A stretch of DNA of 64,000 nt from Metopolophium dirhodum (Eukaryota; Arthropoda; Insecta; Hemiptera; Aphididae). Below, in pieces: positions 50,258 to 63,401 of the stretch. The first letter of the stretch is position 1. Each line of letters starts with the position of its first letter. The DNA lies in NCBI RefSeq assembly GCF_019925205.1, contig NC_083564.1:2733491-2797490 (forward strand). Direction: 5' to 3'. A program made the translations under genes and the position numbers. A model generated the notes under the pieces. The model worked only from the letters and a program-made list of their open reading frames with translations. It did not search any database and was not told where the DNA came from.

Positions 50258-50800
50258 ATTATAAAAAATGTTTTTTCACCAAAAAAGAAAAGACTGTTAA
50301 TTTAAAATTGTTTTGTTTTATACATTTATAATCATGTTATAAAAACATAGTTATTATAAAATATGTTTTTTTTTATCAAGGAAGATAATACTTTTAATTT
50401 GTTTTGTTTTATACATTTATAATCATGTTATAAAAAACATAGTTATTATAAAATTTGTTTTTTTTTTATCAAGGAAGATAATACTATTAATTTGTTTTGT
50501 TTTATACATTTATAATCATGTTATAAAAACATAGTTATTATAAAATTTGTTTTTTTTTTTATCAAGGAAGATAATACTATTAATTTATTCTGTTTTATAC
50601 ATTAATTATAATCATGTTATAAAAACATAGTTATTATAAACATTGAGGTATATAATATAGTTTATATACCTCGATGATTATAAAATATGTTTTTTTTTTA
50701 TCAAGGAAGATAATACTATTAATTTATTTTGTTTTATAGATTTATAATCATGTTATAATAAACATAATTATTATAAAATATGTTTTTTTACCAAAAAATA
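50258..50800. repeat. Minisatellite in the hAT 3' region
   Basis: Five imperfect copies of a roughly 90-135 base unit, each containing TTATAATCATGTTATAAAAA and TATCAAGGAAGATAATACT or a variant. The fourth unit is lengthened by a short palindromic insert (GAGGTATATA ... TATATACCTC, 50645-50674). Confidence 0.85.
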
Positions 50801-50979
50801 AAAGACTTAATTTAAATTCTAAAATCAGAACTATTTTCGATTTTGCGAGATCTAAGTTAAATTTTTGTGTACGGTTTTGAACCAGAAAAACGAACTTGGT
50901 TGTACGGTTTTGAACGAGAAAAAACGAACTTTTTGATAAGACTGTACGATCGCTACAATTTCATAATCTGGCAACACTG

Positions 50980-50987
50980 TACGTAAT
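50980..50987. repeat. hAT target-site duplication, right
   Basis: TACGTAAT, identical to 47644-47651. Confidence 0.95.
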
Positions 50988-52517
50988 ATATACCGAGTAA
51001 TATGACCGAACCTAAGGAACCTTAAGGAAGGTATAGTTACCGCTGACCGGTTATTTATATGGACATTAATAATGTTTATTGTTCAATATTGTTTTTTTTA
51101 TCAATAAACAATGTTACATAAGCGGAACTGCGGAGGTAAAATATAATTGCAACGCTGCTCGTCTACTCTTCCCGACCCCATCATGAAACAGTTCACTATA
51201 TAGAAAACATTTCTCCCTTTTTGGAAAAACATAAGATCATCAATAATATAATATCTTATGGTAGGTAGGTCATAAAACATATTATAACTGATCTTGAGGT
51301 TTATTTATTTTTTTAGGGGGATAAATTTCAACTCCTAAATTCAAACTTTGCATTAGACCAGTACAAGGAAGCTATGGTTCAAATTTCGTTTCTAGCACCA
51401 TGGGAAGTGCACCATGCTGAATATTTTTGTAACAAAAATTGTTTTTCTACCCCAGTTAAGACAAACGTCAACAAAATGGTACTTAGTCGATAATATTATA
51501 AATATTATTATGTCTGCTAAAACGTATTTATATTATATAGATTTTCAAATTTTCAATAATCTTCTCATCGACAATCCCTTTTATGGTAGATGACTCGATG
51601 AGGAACTCTTATATCCATGATTGAAGATAGTAATTTTTGTTTATATTAATTAATCTTGCTATCTGTGACTAAAATCTAAAACGTAAAATATTACCATAGA
51701 ATAACCAGTTGGCAGTTATATGTATTTAATTATATATATTATTCTGTGGCAGTATAATAGGTTAAATAGTAGGTATATATCTGTGGGTATATCACAGAAC
51801 GGTATATATCTTATACCGTATATCGTATATCTGTGTTTTTTTTTATTATAAAATAATGAACAGTTATAGAGAAGTTTTTCAAAATATAATATATCGCTAA
51901 AAACTGTAAATTGTTTTGGAAATCAGAAAACTGTCAACATAATACCTGGAAAACACAACTACCTATATATTTCAGGCCCTATATAGTTAAAGGTAAGATT
52001 TAATTTTTTTTAATATGTACGATGTATACCTATATTTAATATTAGATATATATTATATTTAATATAACCTAGAACGAATATAACTATTGACTAAGTACCT
52101 AATATTATCTGTAACCAATAAACTTATATAATAATAATTTAAGTAGGTATGTTCAAAACATTTTAATGACAAATGTATACGCCGCGGATTAAGTGAAAAT
52201 CTCTGATTGAAATCTTATTGGTAGGGCGGTAGGTATTGGTATAATATTCATAAACCATCAAAGCTCGAAAGAAAATAATTGTTAATACTCTATTAACTTA
52301 ATGCATCTTTCTGCATGTCCATCTATCTATATTATCTACGTATTATACTCGTGTAGATAATACTGCGATTTGCTAAAAAATTATTCAAAACGTTTGTAAA
52401 AAAAAAAAAAAAACGTTAATAATCATAACGATTTGCACACGACCATAATATTATACATAATATTACCAATATGGCTACATCGCTATAATATAAACCAACC
52501 CAACGCCGATTACGGCA
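50988..52517. other. AT-rich intergenic, nothing recognised
   Basis: No gene or bounded element supported. AT-rich with a poly-A run near 52399. Confidence 0.45.
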
Positions 52518-52521
52518 TTAC

Positions 52522-52959
52522 GAGGATGTCAGCGCACTATTTGTTTTCTCTCTTTGACCCACGCGCAACATAGACAAAACGCATTTGCGCAGAATCGTTT
52601 TTTCTATGTTTTCAAGTAATCTTAGTGTAAAATCACCCATTACAAAAAAGATAGAGAATAATATTTTTGAGGGAATGTCATATCGATTTTAGATTTTATT
52701 GTTATTTGACTTTGTATTTCAGTTTCAAAATAAACAAAAAAATGTTGTAAATTTAAATGATGTTTAAATTGTTTTGAAACAATATTTAAAGAAATCGATA
52801 TGACATTCCCTCAAAAATATTATTCTCTATCTTTTTTGTAATGGGTGATTTTACACTAAGATTACTTGAAAACACAGAAAAAACGATTCTGCGCAAATGC
52901 GTTTTGTCTATGTTGCGCGTGGGCTAGAGAGAGAAAACCAATAGTGCGCTGACATCCTC
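52522..52959. mobile_element. Foldback MITE with about 165-bp arms
   Basis: Arms 52522-52690 and about 52791-52959 are near-perfect inverted repeats beginning GAGGATGTCAGCGCACTATT. TTAC flanks both sides (52518-52521, 52960-52963), a possible 4-bp target duplication. The about 100-base centre is AT-rich. Transcripts would form a long hairpin. The superfamily is not assigned. Confidence 0.85.
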
Positions 52960-52963
52960 TTAC

Positions 52964-55289
52964 GCCGTTACTAGAATATTATGTATAATCGAAGCTTCAG
53001 AACAATAATATAAGTCCTTTTGAAAATCGTGTCAACGCTCAATAGTGAGCGTTATTTAAATTCCGTTGCTTAGCGGATTAATATTACTTATATCAGTTAT
53101 ATTATCAGAATATATTCAGATACATCATACATAGTACATTAATAATATATATAAAAATACTTTTTATGTGATTATTTGTGTGTAACCTTGGAAACGACTG
53201 AAGGGTTATACTATTATATAGTTAACTATATATTATTATTATATAGTATCTGTATAGTCGTACGGTAGACAGTAGTACGACCTAGTACCATTGCAGGCAT
53301 ATAGCCGAGATCAAATAAAGGGGGTGCTAAGCTAGGTAACTTTATACACACAATATAAATATTAAAGAGCCTTATTTTTGGATAGTTTAGCATTTGATGC
53401 ATAATGTTATAATTTATAAATATTTTTAAGTTAAAATGTCATTATATCGTCACTTTTTAGTTGCATACAATATGATGTATAGGTAAAAACTAAAAACGGG
53501 CAAGGGTGCAAATAGACATAAAAATATGTAGTATACTTTGACACTTTGTGCCTACAATAATATGAATAAGTTAATAAATTAATAACACAACACGTCATAT
53601 AGGTACTTAAACTTAATCTAATAAAAAAATAAATTACGAGTCAATAAATATAGTAGGTATCTACAAGGGTATCTATGCCTAATACAATATAAAAATGTAT
53701 TATCTATTTACCTACAAATTAACCTTCCTACCTTTTTAAATCAGCAAATGTGTCAATAATATCATTATATTTTAATACAGCTTATTCTTGTTGCTAATAG
53801 TTGGTGACTTTTTCTTCAGACAAAGTGCTTCGTAGATAGTTTTTTATATAATTTTCAGCTTTAAAAATTGAATTTTAATGATTAACTCGTGTGAAATTCG
53901 ATAGATTCATTTCACATTTGACGTAAAATAATATTGGTAGGTATAGGTAATAATAATTACAACGATTGAATGTATACAATATAAATTATGCTTTTCTTTT
54001 GATCATCAAATTGACTTTTTTATCTTAAAAAGTGGGCCCGGACCAACTGTGGTGAAACGGCCGGGCCTTGAGTCAACCTAATCGTCACATATTTTTGTAA
54101 TTCATTCTGCGTGGTCTTTATACTTATTTTCAACACTCGTATTATTTTCTTTTAATTTTAGTATAATATTTAATATTATAATGATATCATAATTATTAGT
54201 ATATAATATTATCATATATATATGTTAATTATTGTTATCCACATTGCAAATTTATCTAACAGTCCTTTATTTAAAAATAAATAAATAAATAATAGTGTTT
54301 AAACATTCATTATGATACCAAGTGACTTGTGTCCTAGTATAGTCTAATAACAAACTACAAAGAAATTAAAAAATTTTGTTTAACAATTAATAATCCTGGC
54401 GACCAATTGTGCCCACAAACAATTCACCGGAAACCGAAAATCAATTATTTACGGCCAATTCACTATGATCCATATAGACTGGAACAATTGAAAACATTCT
54501 GTTAATATATAATTAGTAATTACTAATAACTAAAAAGTATAATAGATTATAATTGTCATGATATAGGTACTATCTTAATTAAAATCGATAAAACAGTAGG
54601 GGATACATTATGATGGCCAATAGGTAAAAAAATAAATAGTTTAGATACTATTATAATAATATTAGATACCTTCTACGTAGAAGTTCCATATAGTAGCCGA
54701 AAGTAAAAATCATCATCGTTGTAATCGTCTGCACTGAACGTCATCTGATATCTGAATTAAAACAATCTATTTTGATTTTATGACTTGTGTAACAAATTTA
54801 CGATCTATAAAATATGTTGGGAACCCATCAACGTCCTATTCTACAGATGAATTTGAAAACCGCGGTCAGTTTAAATTTGAAATAAAGTTGTACAGTGTTA
54901 CCGCACACCATAGTCTGTTATCAGCCTTGGCTTGCGAAACGTGGTCGTGAACCGTTTGAAAGTCCGTTGACGGAGTTTTAACGGTTTCAAAAATGTTAAA
55001 TCAGTCAAATACTCAAATCCGATTTCGCACTTTCTCAGTTTTGCAGTTTTGCTTTTAAAATAATACAATATCCAACGCTATAAAAGAATATCGTGAACGA
55101 GAAGTATTTTTGAAATTTTCAAAAGTTTCTGTTCTGTTTTACGTAATGTTGTATTGTATTAAAATCTATGGTATTGTCAGTGTTGTAGGTATTATATTTT
55201 TCCAATTTTTTTTCAAATTCAAATCGTAAACTATCGTTATAATATTTACATGTTTTTAACGATGATTATTATTATAATAGTATTACAAG
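52964..55289. other. AT-rich intergenic, nothing recognised
   Basis: No coding frame, RNA or bounded transposon recognised. Confidence 0.45.
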
Positions 55290-56335
55290 TTTGTCAGCGC
55301 CGGGGGGGTTGGCACCGCCGTAGACACGACCTTGCCGCTTGCACTTGCACGGTTGCACAGCGGACCGCGGATGGCGTAGTTTTGAATTTCGTTAACCCGC
55401 CAGCCGCCTCCGTCGAGTGATCTTCGTGACTCATGACGTTAATTGTTATTTGTTAATCTTAAATACGTTATTGGTTATTACTTATTATTATTTATAGTAT
55501 GTTGGTTATTGCTTTATTAGCTATTTATTGAACTGATGAATTGCACACAAATCGGTGGCAAAGCGACCCAAAAAAACCTATCGTGGTCCGGTGGAAACGC
55601 ACCGCCGACGTCGTCTTATCTATATTTTATGGGCGAGACGGTCGTCGGTTACGACCTCGGATCTACTATAGCTTACTTGGGGGATTTTTTTTTTCACGTC
55701 GATCGACCGAAAACAGCTCAGCGTTCGATTAGGGGGCCCCCGCGATCGCGTGTTATGGATCCGTCGTTGGTCGTTGGCCTTTGTCGTCCGTAACCGTCGG
55801 TCTTCACCTCCTTCTCCGCCGCCTCGACGACCGTCCTACTACTCCACCGCCTCCTACTCAGTCGCCTTGCGAGTCGTCGTCCTCCGCCGGTAGTCGCCGC
55901 GCGCATATGTCGGCCGTCGCCACTCGCCGCCGCTAGTGGTTATCAGTCGTCGTCCGGTGTAACGGTTTTGCGCACAACACGGCTGGTGCGGCCGTTCGCG
56001 TGACGTTTCCCCTCGATGATCGTCCCGATCTTATTTTATTATTGTTATTACATATTTTTACGGTTTATCGCGTGTCCTACGAAATACGTTTAAAAAATAA
56101 AAAAAAAACACAATTATATCTAAACATATCGTCCGTCCGTCCGCCGCCAATAGTAAATGCTATCGTTGTACAATATTGTTAATACTTAATCGTTGGTCGT
56201 TACGCGTATCGCGCCTTTGTATCGTTATCGTTCTCCTCCCACCCTCCCCCCACACACATACGCTACACGGGGCCCCCGACTCGGTCGTCGTGCCCGCGCC
56301 TTTTGGTCGTCGTCCGGAAAGTCTACGACGTCAAC
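55290..56335 (+). promoter_or_regulatory. GC/CpG-rich promoter and 5' UTR island
   Basis: A 1-kb GC- and CpG-rich tract in otherwise AT-rich DNA ends exactly at a well-formed coding first exon. Open frames inside it overlap on both strands and have no domain; they look like composition artefacts. It probably holds the promoter and leader of the kinesin-13-like gene. Confidence 0.5.
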
Positions 56336-56411
56336 ATGCAAGTGGAAGAAGCGTTATTCGACGGCGTCAACTTGAAGTTGGCCATGGACATCAAGATCAA
56401 ACGAACCGATG
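56336..56411 (+). CDS. Klp10A: First coding exon of a probable kinesin-13
   Basis: The exon encodes MQVEEALFDGVNLKLAMDIK, then IKRTDG, ending in phase 1 at a strong donor (GGTAAGC). KIKRTDG followed by an intron resembles the N-terminal Tudor-like region of KIF2/Klp10A (VKIKRTDGR in fly Klp10A). Kinesin-13 proteins depolymerise microtubule ends at spindle poles and centrosomes. Only 25 residues are available and the motor domain lies beyond the window, so the name is tentative. The following intron exceeds 7.5 kb. Confidence 0.5.
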
Positions 56412-58889
56412 GTAAGCGATAGACGATTACGGTGTACCCTCACGTTGTGTTGAAAATCATGTGTATCATATGGGTTGGTGGGTGGGTAGGTCTGTCTCGG
56501 TCCTTCGACCAGCCGGTCAAGTCTAGCCCGGTCTGCTTACCTAGTTGTGGCTAGCGGCAGTCCCCGGTCTTGGTTTGCCAACACAAACCGTACGTTTAGT
56601 CGTCATCGATTGAGAGACACTCATATTATTATTATGTAACCTACCTCTGTGATATTTATGTTTGACGGTACACCCATAAGCTTTGTTTCTTTATTTTTAA
56701 CCGTTCCGCTGAATACGAGGAAAACAGCTATGAGAATCTAACGATGGGCTAAGGCACTGGTGGTGTTTGTCTTCTAATGGCCTAGCTTGTCGTGCCATCT
56801 GGTCATAATTACCTATGTTGTTGGTAGGATCGGATTCGTTTGATAATTTTTCATTAGGTATAAAACATATTTTCCCCGTTATTCATTTTGCTACTACCCA
56901 CGTTATCAATATAATATTATTATAATTAGATGATTGAATTGAAATTATATATCTACCTGGATATGTATTTAGTATGGGTAAGTACTTACCTATCTATTCT
57001 ATTCAATTTGATTTTCTTATTTTAGATGTTTTGTATAATATAGAACATAGTTCCTACATACCTATTGTATTATAAAATATTGGCAACTTGTATGATAGGT
57101 ACTTATTACAATTTGCGGGGATAGTTAATTTTTTATCTTTTTATATCTGCTATTGCCTTTTGTAAAAGTTTGGTAAATTGAAATCATTAATAAATAATTT
57201 ATTATATACCAATACCTGTTTGGGTACTTAATAGTTAATTATTGTCTTTTAATTGAATATGGTTAATTAAATAGGTTGCTGCTCAGGTTGCTATATCTAT
57301 CAATTTATTTAATATCTATAATATCTATCAATTTGATAAAAATACATTTATGAATACATTTTTAGGTAACTACCTACCATTATTTTTACTCTTTTTAAAT
57401 AAATAGACCCGTTAAAATTTAATTAATTGATTGTTAGTTTTTTATATAGATAGGTTCACTTTAGTACCTGGATAATAGTTTTAAATCTTTTACTATAAGA
57501 ATTCTAGATTGTCTGAATTTATCCAGAACTTATAAAAATCCGGATTGATCAAAATAACTTACGGAATGATCCAAGGTACATATTCAAACTCTGTTCAGTA
57601 AAAAAAGATGTTTAGGTGTGGACATTTCCCTACAAATGTTGTCTTTTATATGTTTAAGTATAGGTACTGCCCCAGGTACTGCCTAATACTTTATAGATTT
57701 ACATATAATACCTACCTAATCTAAGTTATCAAAATTAGGTAGGTATATATTTATTGATAGACATTTTTATAACTTAAAATATTTGGAATGCAAGTTACTC
57801 AGTGGATGACATTTTGTGTGGGCATGTAGCCAAACTTAAATGTTTGCATAAAATGCTAATGCCTTATGGAGACCTACAAATAGATAGAATTGGATCAGTG
57901 TTAAGCTCATTGATAGAAATTAGATTTTGCCTATATTAGGTAATATTAGGTACCTATATATGTAAATTTAAATCTGTCAAGAAGTTCCATCACTGGATGG
58001 ATTCTTCTTTCAAGCCTCCAACCCATAAACTCCCACAGCGCTTGTACTATTGTAAAAAAATAAATTAACAATGTAACAAAAAACAAAAAAAAAAATATGT
58101 AAATTGGTGATAATAACTTTTTTTTTATTGAATACTCTATAGTCTATATAGAACATAAATACTTCTATAAATATTAAATACCTAGGTATCTATCTATCTA
58201 TCTGTACCTACTAACCAACTAACAACTTTTTCAATTGGTAAAACATATTATAAGTACCTACTTATTATTGGTACTTACTTATTATTGGTACTCTGTTGGT
58301 ATTAACTTAAGTAAATCTGTGTAAATAAAACTATTAACTATATTAGTACATAACCACTATTAGGTAGTAGGTACATATTGTTGGACCTTGATTTAGTAGG
58401 TACCCTATGTATTCAGTATTTATATGGTTAAAATACCTACAATTTAAAATTATGTAGGTACCTACTCCAATTTGTACCTACCTAACATACACCCACGTAA
58501 ATAATTCATTTTTTATTTCTCATAACATATTATGTACCTATAGTTATATTTTGGGTACCTAAGTACCTACAGTATTTTAGTACTTATAAAAAGTCATATA
58601 ATTATTGAAGTACCTACTTAGTTTAAATCCAATTATTTTTGTAGGTACCTACCAAACTTATTTAAATTTACTCAGAATTAATACCTAATTACTTTATAGC
58701 CTAAACGTATCTATTTAAATCATTAAATCATATACATTTAAATTCTAATTATTGTGTTGTAAGTAATACCAGATCATTTTCTGTAATGACATGTTGTTTC
58801 TCATGTTTATAATTTATAAAATTTCTACATGTTCATTGTTTATGCAAATTAACAAAGTATAGGTAAATTATTTATTTTTTTTTTATTAT

Positions 58890-59150
58890 TAACCCGTGGC
58901 AACTTAAGCCATTGAATGGTTTTGGGGAGGGTACTGTAGGTTAAACACGTGTATTTGTAAGTTTAGCAGATTTTTTAGTGGGCACCCGTAGGTATATGCC
59001 ATGCCCGGGTGGGAGATGGTGGCACTTCTCTCTGGACACCGTGACTTGCCCGAAGAAAAATGTCGCCCGCTGCCGAGGTTTTTGACCTGGGGTCGGTGCG
59101 GTAAATTATTGTTGAGAGCCAAAACACTTGCAAAACACCTATTATTAGTT
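58890..59150 (-). repeat. SINE, reverse copy of the 41.1 kb element
   Basis: On the minus strand it reads CAAGTCACGGTGTCCAGAGA, CCTACGGGTGCCCACT, then AACCTACAGTACCCTCCCC and a terminal A-run (58869-58888), in the same order as 41095-41348. The head has a CCTCGG B-box remnant. Confidence 0.75.
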
Positions 59151-59339
59151 CTATAGGTTACACAGGTTTTTGGAAATACCATAATTTAGATATAAAAGTA
59201 GCAAATCTCATAGACCATTGAAAATTATATATTTATTATTTATATTTATAGTTTTAAATTTTAATGTTAAATGTTACTTAAATAGTTAAATAATATGTAA
59301 CTACCTAATCATTACTAAACTTTATGTAGACATACATTA

Positions 59340-59805
59340 TATATATAATATATATTGGTCCAAAAATGTACAATATACTTCCATTAAAAATTAAACACAG
59401 CAACTCTTTTAAGATTCTTAAAAAAAAAATTACATTTTGGCTATTACAAGAACAAAATATAGATAGACTCATAATAAACGTAAATGATTACTGCATTATT
59501 TATCATATTAGTTGTACGCATTTAGTAATTATTGTTAATTTTAGTTTTATATTACCATATTATATTGCATTATTTAACTACACAATTTTTTACATAATAC
59601 TATATTATATAAACAAAGATATGAAAATATATATTCACTTATATTATTAATATTATAGTTATGTGAGAAATGTATATTACAAATTGTAATTATTTAATTT
59701 ATTTGAACTATTTAATGAAATTATATTTTAAATTGTGAACTCATAGGCCCCCACACGAACATGTTCAGTGGGGCCCATTATCTTCTTGAAGAATAAAAAA
59801 AAATT
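59340..59805 (+). mobile_element. LINE 3' end fragment
   Basis: YNILPLKIKHSNSFKILKKK resembles the C-terminal tail of LINE reverse-transcriptase proteins (N.LP..I..S.S...FK.KL). The segment ends in GGGGCCCATTATCTTCTTGA followed by an A-rich tail, as at a LINE 3' end. Upstream RT sequence is missing, so it is a 5'-truncated copy. Confidence 0.55.
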
Positions 59806-62800
59806 ATAGCTTATAGGTAAAGTTACCTTTATTTACTAATAATTAGATAATTATTTCTATTAAATTTAATTGTCTGAAGCTAGGATGGTATTCACAGTTA
59901 TATATTTTTGGGTGCAACCATTTTATTTATGATGTAAAGTAAGTTTTAAGCACTTAAATATATTTTACCATCAATAAGATGTCCTTGTTTAATCAAATGT
60001 TCAATGTAGTCTAGTGAAATGATTTTTATTTGATCATTCTTCCCACTCTTGACCTAACTTCAAAATGTTTTTGAAAACAATAGTTGGTATATACCACCTA
60101 CCAATGAACTAAAATTGAATAAAAACATATAAAATATTATTTGTAATACCCATTTGGACTTAGTAATAGTTAATAATCTGAGTTTTTAAATGGAGTATAG
60201 AGCATAATAGGGCAGTTATTGACAGTGCATTTGTTACATATTAGTTAGGCACATTATTCGTGGAGTACCTATAGGGTCTATGTACATTCAGATACTTATA
60301 GACTTATGTATAAGTGATAAGTTTATGGGTATAGTAGATATCAAGATAATATAGCCATATAGGTACCTACCTAATTAATAAGTTAGGTAGCATATGTTAG
60401 ATGTGTTTTACATGCTTCGTTTAAACCTACACCTCATTTACCTAGTAGCTACACTATTAATGGAATTTATTTATTTGTCTAATACTCATTTTAATGTGAT
60501 TGATTTACTCTCAAATTAATTTAATTGAAAAAAAAATATTACGTATTTGTGACTAACTAATCTTTAAATTTATTAAAAAAAACGTATGAAATTATAATTT
60601 TAAAATATTAATCTTATATTTATGTTTTCTTATCAATATCAATATCTATACCTACAAACATACTTTTTTAGTATTAACTTATAATTTATGAACTCACTAT
60701 TAAATCCATTAAAAAAAAACTGAATTAGCTGGTATAAAAAAACCGTACCAAATTATTTTTTAAAAATTTGATATTCCTCAAAGTACCAAACTGATTTAAT
60801 CTATAGTAATTATAATTTACCTATTTTTAGTAACCGATTGAAACTTACCTTTTATGTTTCTAAATATATTTTTTGGTTTAGATTTTAGAACACCTTCTAT
60901 CCCTCTTGTGTCCTTTCCGTTTGTTACCAGTACACAATTACAATTATTAATATTAAGGTATTTATTTATTGTCCGTAGTTACTGTACATAAATTGTACAC
61001 AAAATTATAATTTATTGCTTTGGATTAAAATACGTTTAGATACCAGGAATTTAGTACGCTAATAGAGTCAGCTTTCCTATCTTGTTTTATTTCATCAATC
61101 TGTTTTAATTATTGCTACCTATAATTATTTTATGTTAACTAATTTTTAATTCAACATTTTATTAGTAATGCACTTGAGTAAAATTTTGTAAATTAAGTAG
61201 CATCTGCATTTATAATTTAGTATATTATGTAGTATATACTATATTTCTGTTAAAATATAGCTTATGTTTCTGAAAATTAAATCATTTATCTTGAAATACT
61301 AATTATGCTTGTATACTGTATTAATAATTTATTTAAACAATATTGGCTGAAAAATATTTTTTTCGGGAAAGTCGAAATTAGTAAGTAGATACTGAACAAG
61401 TGGTTAAAAACAAAATGTTATGTTACCTATAATATGTTAATAATATAATTCCAGTAACATGCCCATGTAATTTAATTAAAAATTAAATTATGAAAAATTA
61501 ATTTTTTATGACAATTTGAGTTAGTACCTAGGAATGGTTAGTTGTTGAATTTAATAAATAAATGATCAATTTTTCAAGCTTTTATAGCAATATGATTCAA
61601 GTTAAAATTATATGTAAATAAAAATCAGTTAAAGTACTTTTATTTAAAATATCTCATATCTAATTTTTATTATAAATATTTACTTTATTTATTCATTTTC
61701 AAGCATAAAAATCGGAAAGCCGGTAGTTACAAATTATTTTTGGAAAGTGGTAGGTGGATTTCATAATTTTAAACCTGATTAATTTAGGTACTAATTATTT
61801 GTAGGGAAGCATTTATTTTGTTGCTGTTTATGATAATTTTATTTAGAGTTCCAAATATTATTTACTACCCTTCTATATTGTTACGAAAAGTATAATTTGT
61901 TGAAATAATAGGTAAACGTATTTTGTGTTTGGGTGGGTGACAAGACAACAGTTGTTTGACCTTCAGTAGTATCTTCTGTAGGCGGCCTGGCAGTCACAAG
62001 ACCATATAAGGACGTCCAGAAAATGCAGACTCTAAGTAAGGGCCATACATTAGGTCCAGCTTTTTGTATTATTAAAGTTTTAAAAAATAAATCATAACGT
62101 TGGTTTGTCTTACTTAAATAATAATACATTTTAAATTCTTATCATTTTAAAAATCTATTAATATTTATTTAATTATTTTTGTGTGTTAAATTTGAATACG
62201 CGCATTATACATTTCATTCGTTGTTGGTTCTTGAATACATTTTTTTCTTAAATGTTAAAACGTGGTTAATAGTCTAGGATTATGCTCCCAAATCCTTGTT
62301 TATACAGTTGTGTGTTATCAGGTTTTTTATTTAAACAATAATATAAAGTTATATGGAAATCCCAATTTCTTAGAATAAACCATTGAACTGTAATTGCGTA
62401 TTTGTATGTAAATAATAAAAAAAAATCTATGTTGATTTATCTTTATTTAAAAAAGGTATTAGAGTCACTTTTAATTTCCTAACTAATTTAAGATTATTGG
62501 TTATTAATTATAACTTCCTTATTATTTATAGTTTTATAAAATTAGTTATTTGTGATATAAGATTTTTTAAATATAGAGTATTTATTAAAATCAAACGCCT
62601 ACTGAAACAATTTAATACTGCCTACACAATTTACTGTGAAAACATAATATATTCTACCTATTATTAAGCCCAATCAATAGGTTTAGATGCTGTGAACTTC
62701 AACTAAATTTTACTACGCCACCAAAACAAACAGTCGCAGATATATATATTTCAATATTTGTATAGGTAGGTTGGTAGGTAATATTATAAGGAATATGTCG

Positions 62801-63267
62801 TTACGTATATTTATACATAAGTACTACAATTTTATTAACACAGAATATAATAATATTAATATATTATTAAGGTATTAATAATTTTATTTCTTTTACCATC
62901 TAATATAACAAATTTAATAAAAATGTTAATTAATAATCTTTGAAGTACCTATATTATTCGATTTAAATTTTATAATTAATTGGTTAGGTTTAGGTTAGTA
63001 TCTATATCGGCAATTTATGATGATTGATGAATAATTAATATTTAATATGGTATAATATGATTTATGACATGATAATGTACCGGCTATTATCCAGTCATGT
63101 ATTTGAACACACCGAGGAACACACTGTCAGGTTACAGTCGCAGTGGTTATTTCAGAATAGTGTGGTCGGTCTAATTAAAAACTATGTATTTCGATCGAAT
63201 GGGACAACCGGATGATTTCTACCGCTGCGGTTATAATTCTGTAAAAAACCGTATAATTTGTTCCCAG

Positions 63268-63401
63268 CATTGGCGCAACTAGGGGGGACTTAGCCCCCAC
63301 AAATATCCCTTATTGATTTAGTTATAAGCTCCCTATGGGTTAATTAAAATAAATAGTTTTGTTAGCCTTCTCCCAGAATTTTAACCCTAGTTGCGCCTAT
63401 G
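63268..63401. mobile_element. Short hAT MITE, 134 bp
   Basis: Ends CATTGGCGCAACTAGGG and CCCTAGTTGCGCCTATG are inverted repeats with one mismatch. An exact 8-base duplication, GTTCCCAG, lies at 63260-63267 and 63402-63409. Non-coding. Confidence 0.85.

Larger units (their letters stand above)
47652..50979 (+). mobile_element. Complete, probably autonomous hAT transposon (3.3 kb)
   Basis: The ends CAGTGTTGCCAGAT (47652-47665) and ATCTGGCAACACTG (50966-50979) are perfect inverted repeats, flanked by an exact 8-base duplication TACGTAAT. Both subterminal regions contain several GTACGRT/GTACGGTTT motifs (left 47666-47755, right about 50869-50955), a usual arrangement for hAT transposase binding. 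The interior carries one uninterrupted transposase gene and a minisatellite. The left end is about 0.4 kb upstream of the GCP4 start codon. Perfect ends, a perfect duplication and an open frame indicate recent insertion. Confidence 0.95.

Noticed and set aside
55536..56415. Several 60-85 codon frames in the GC-rich tract before the kinesin-like exon
   Set aside because: No domains or splice logic, frames on both strands; better explained by CpG-rich promoter composition.
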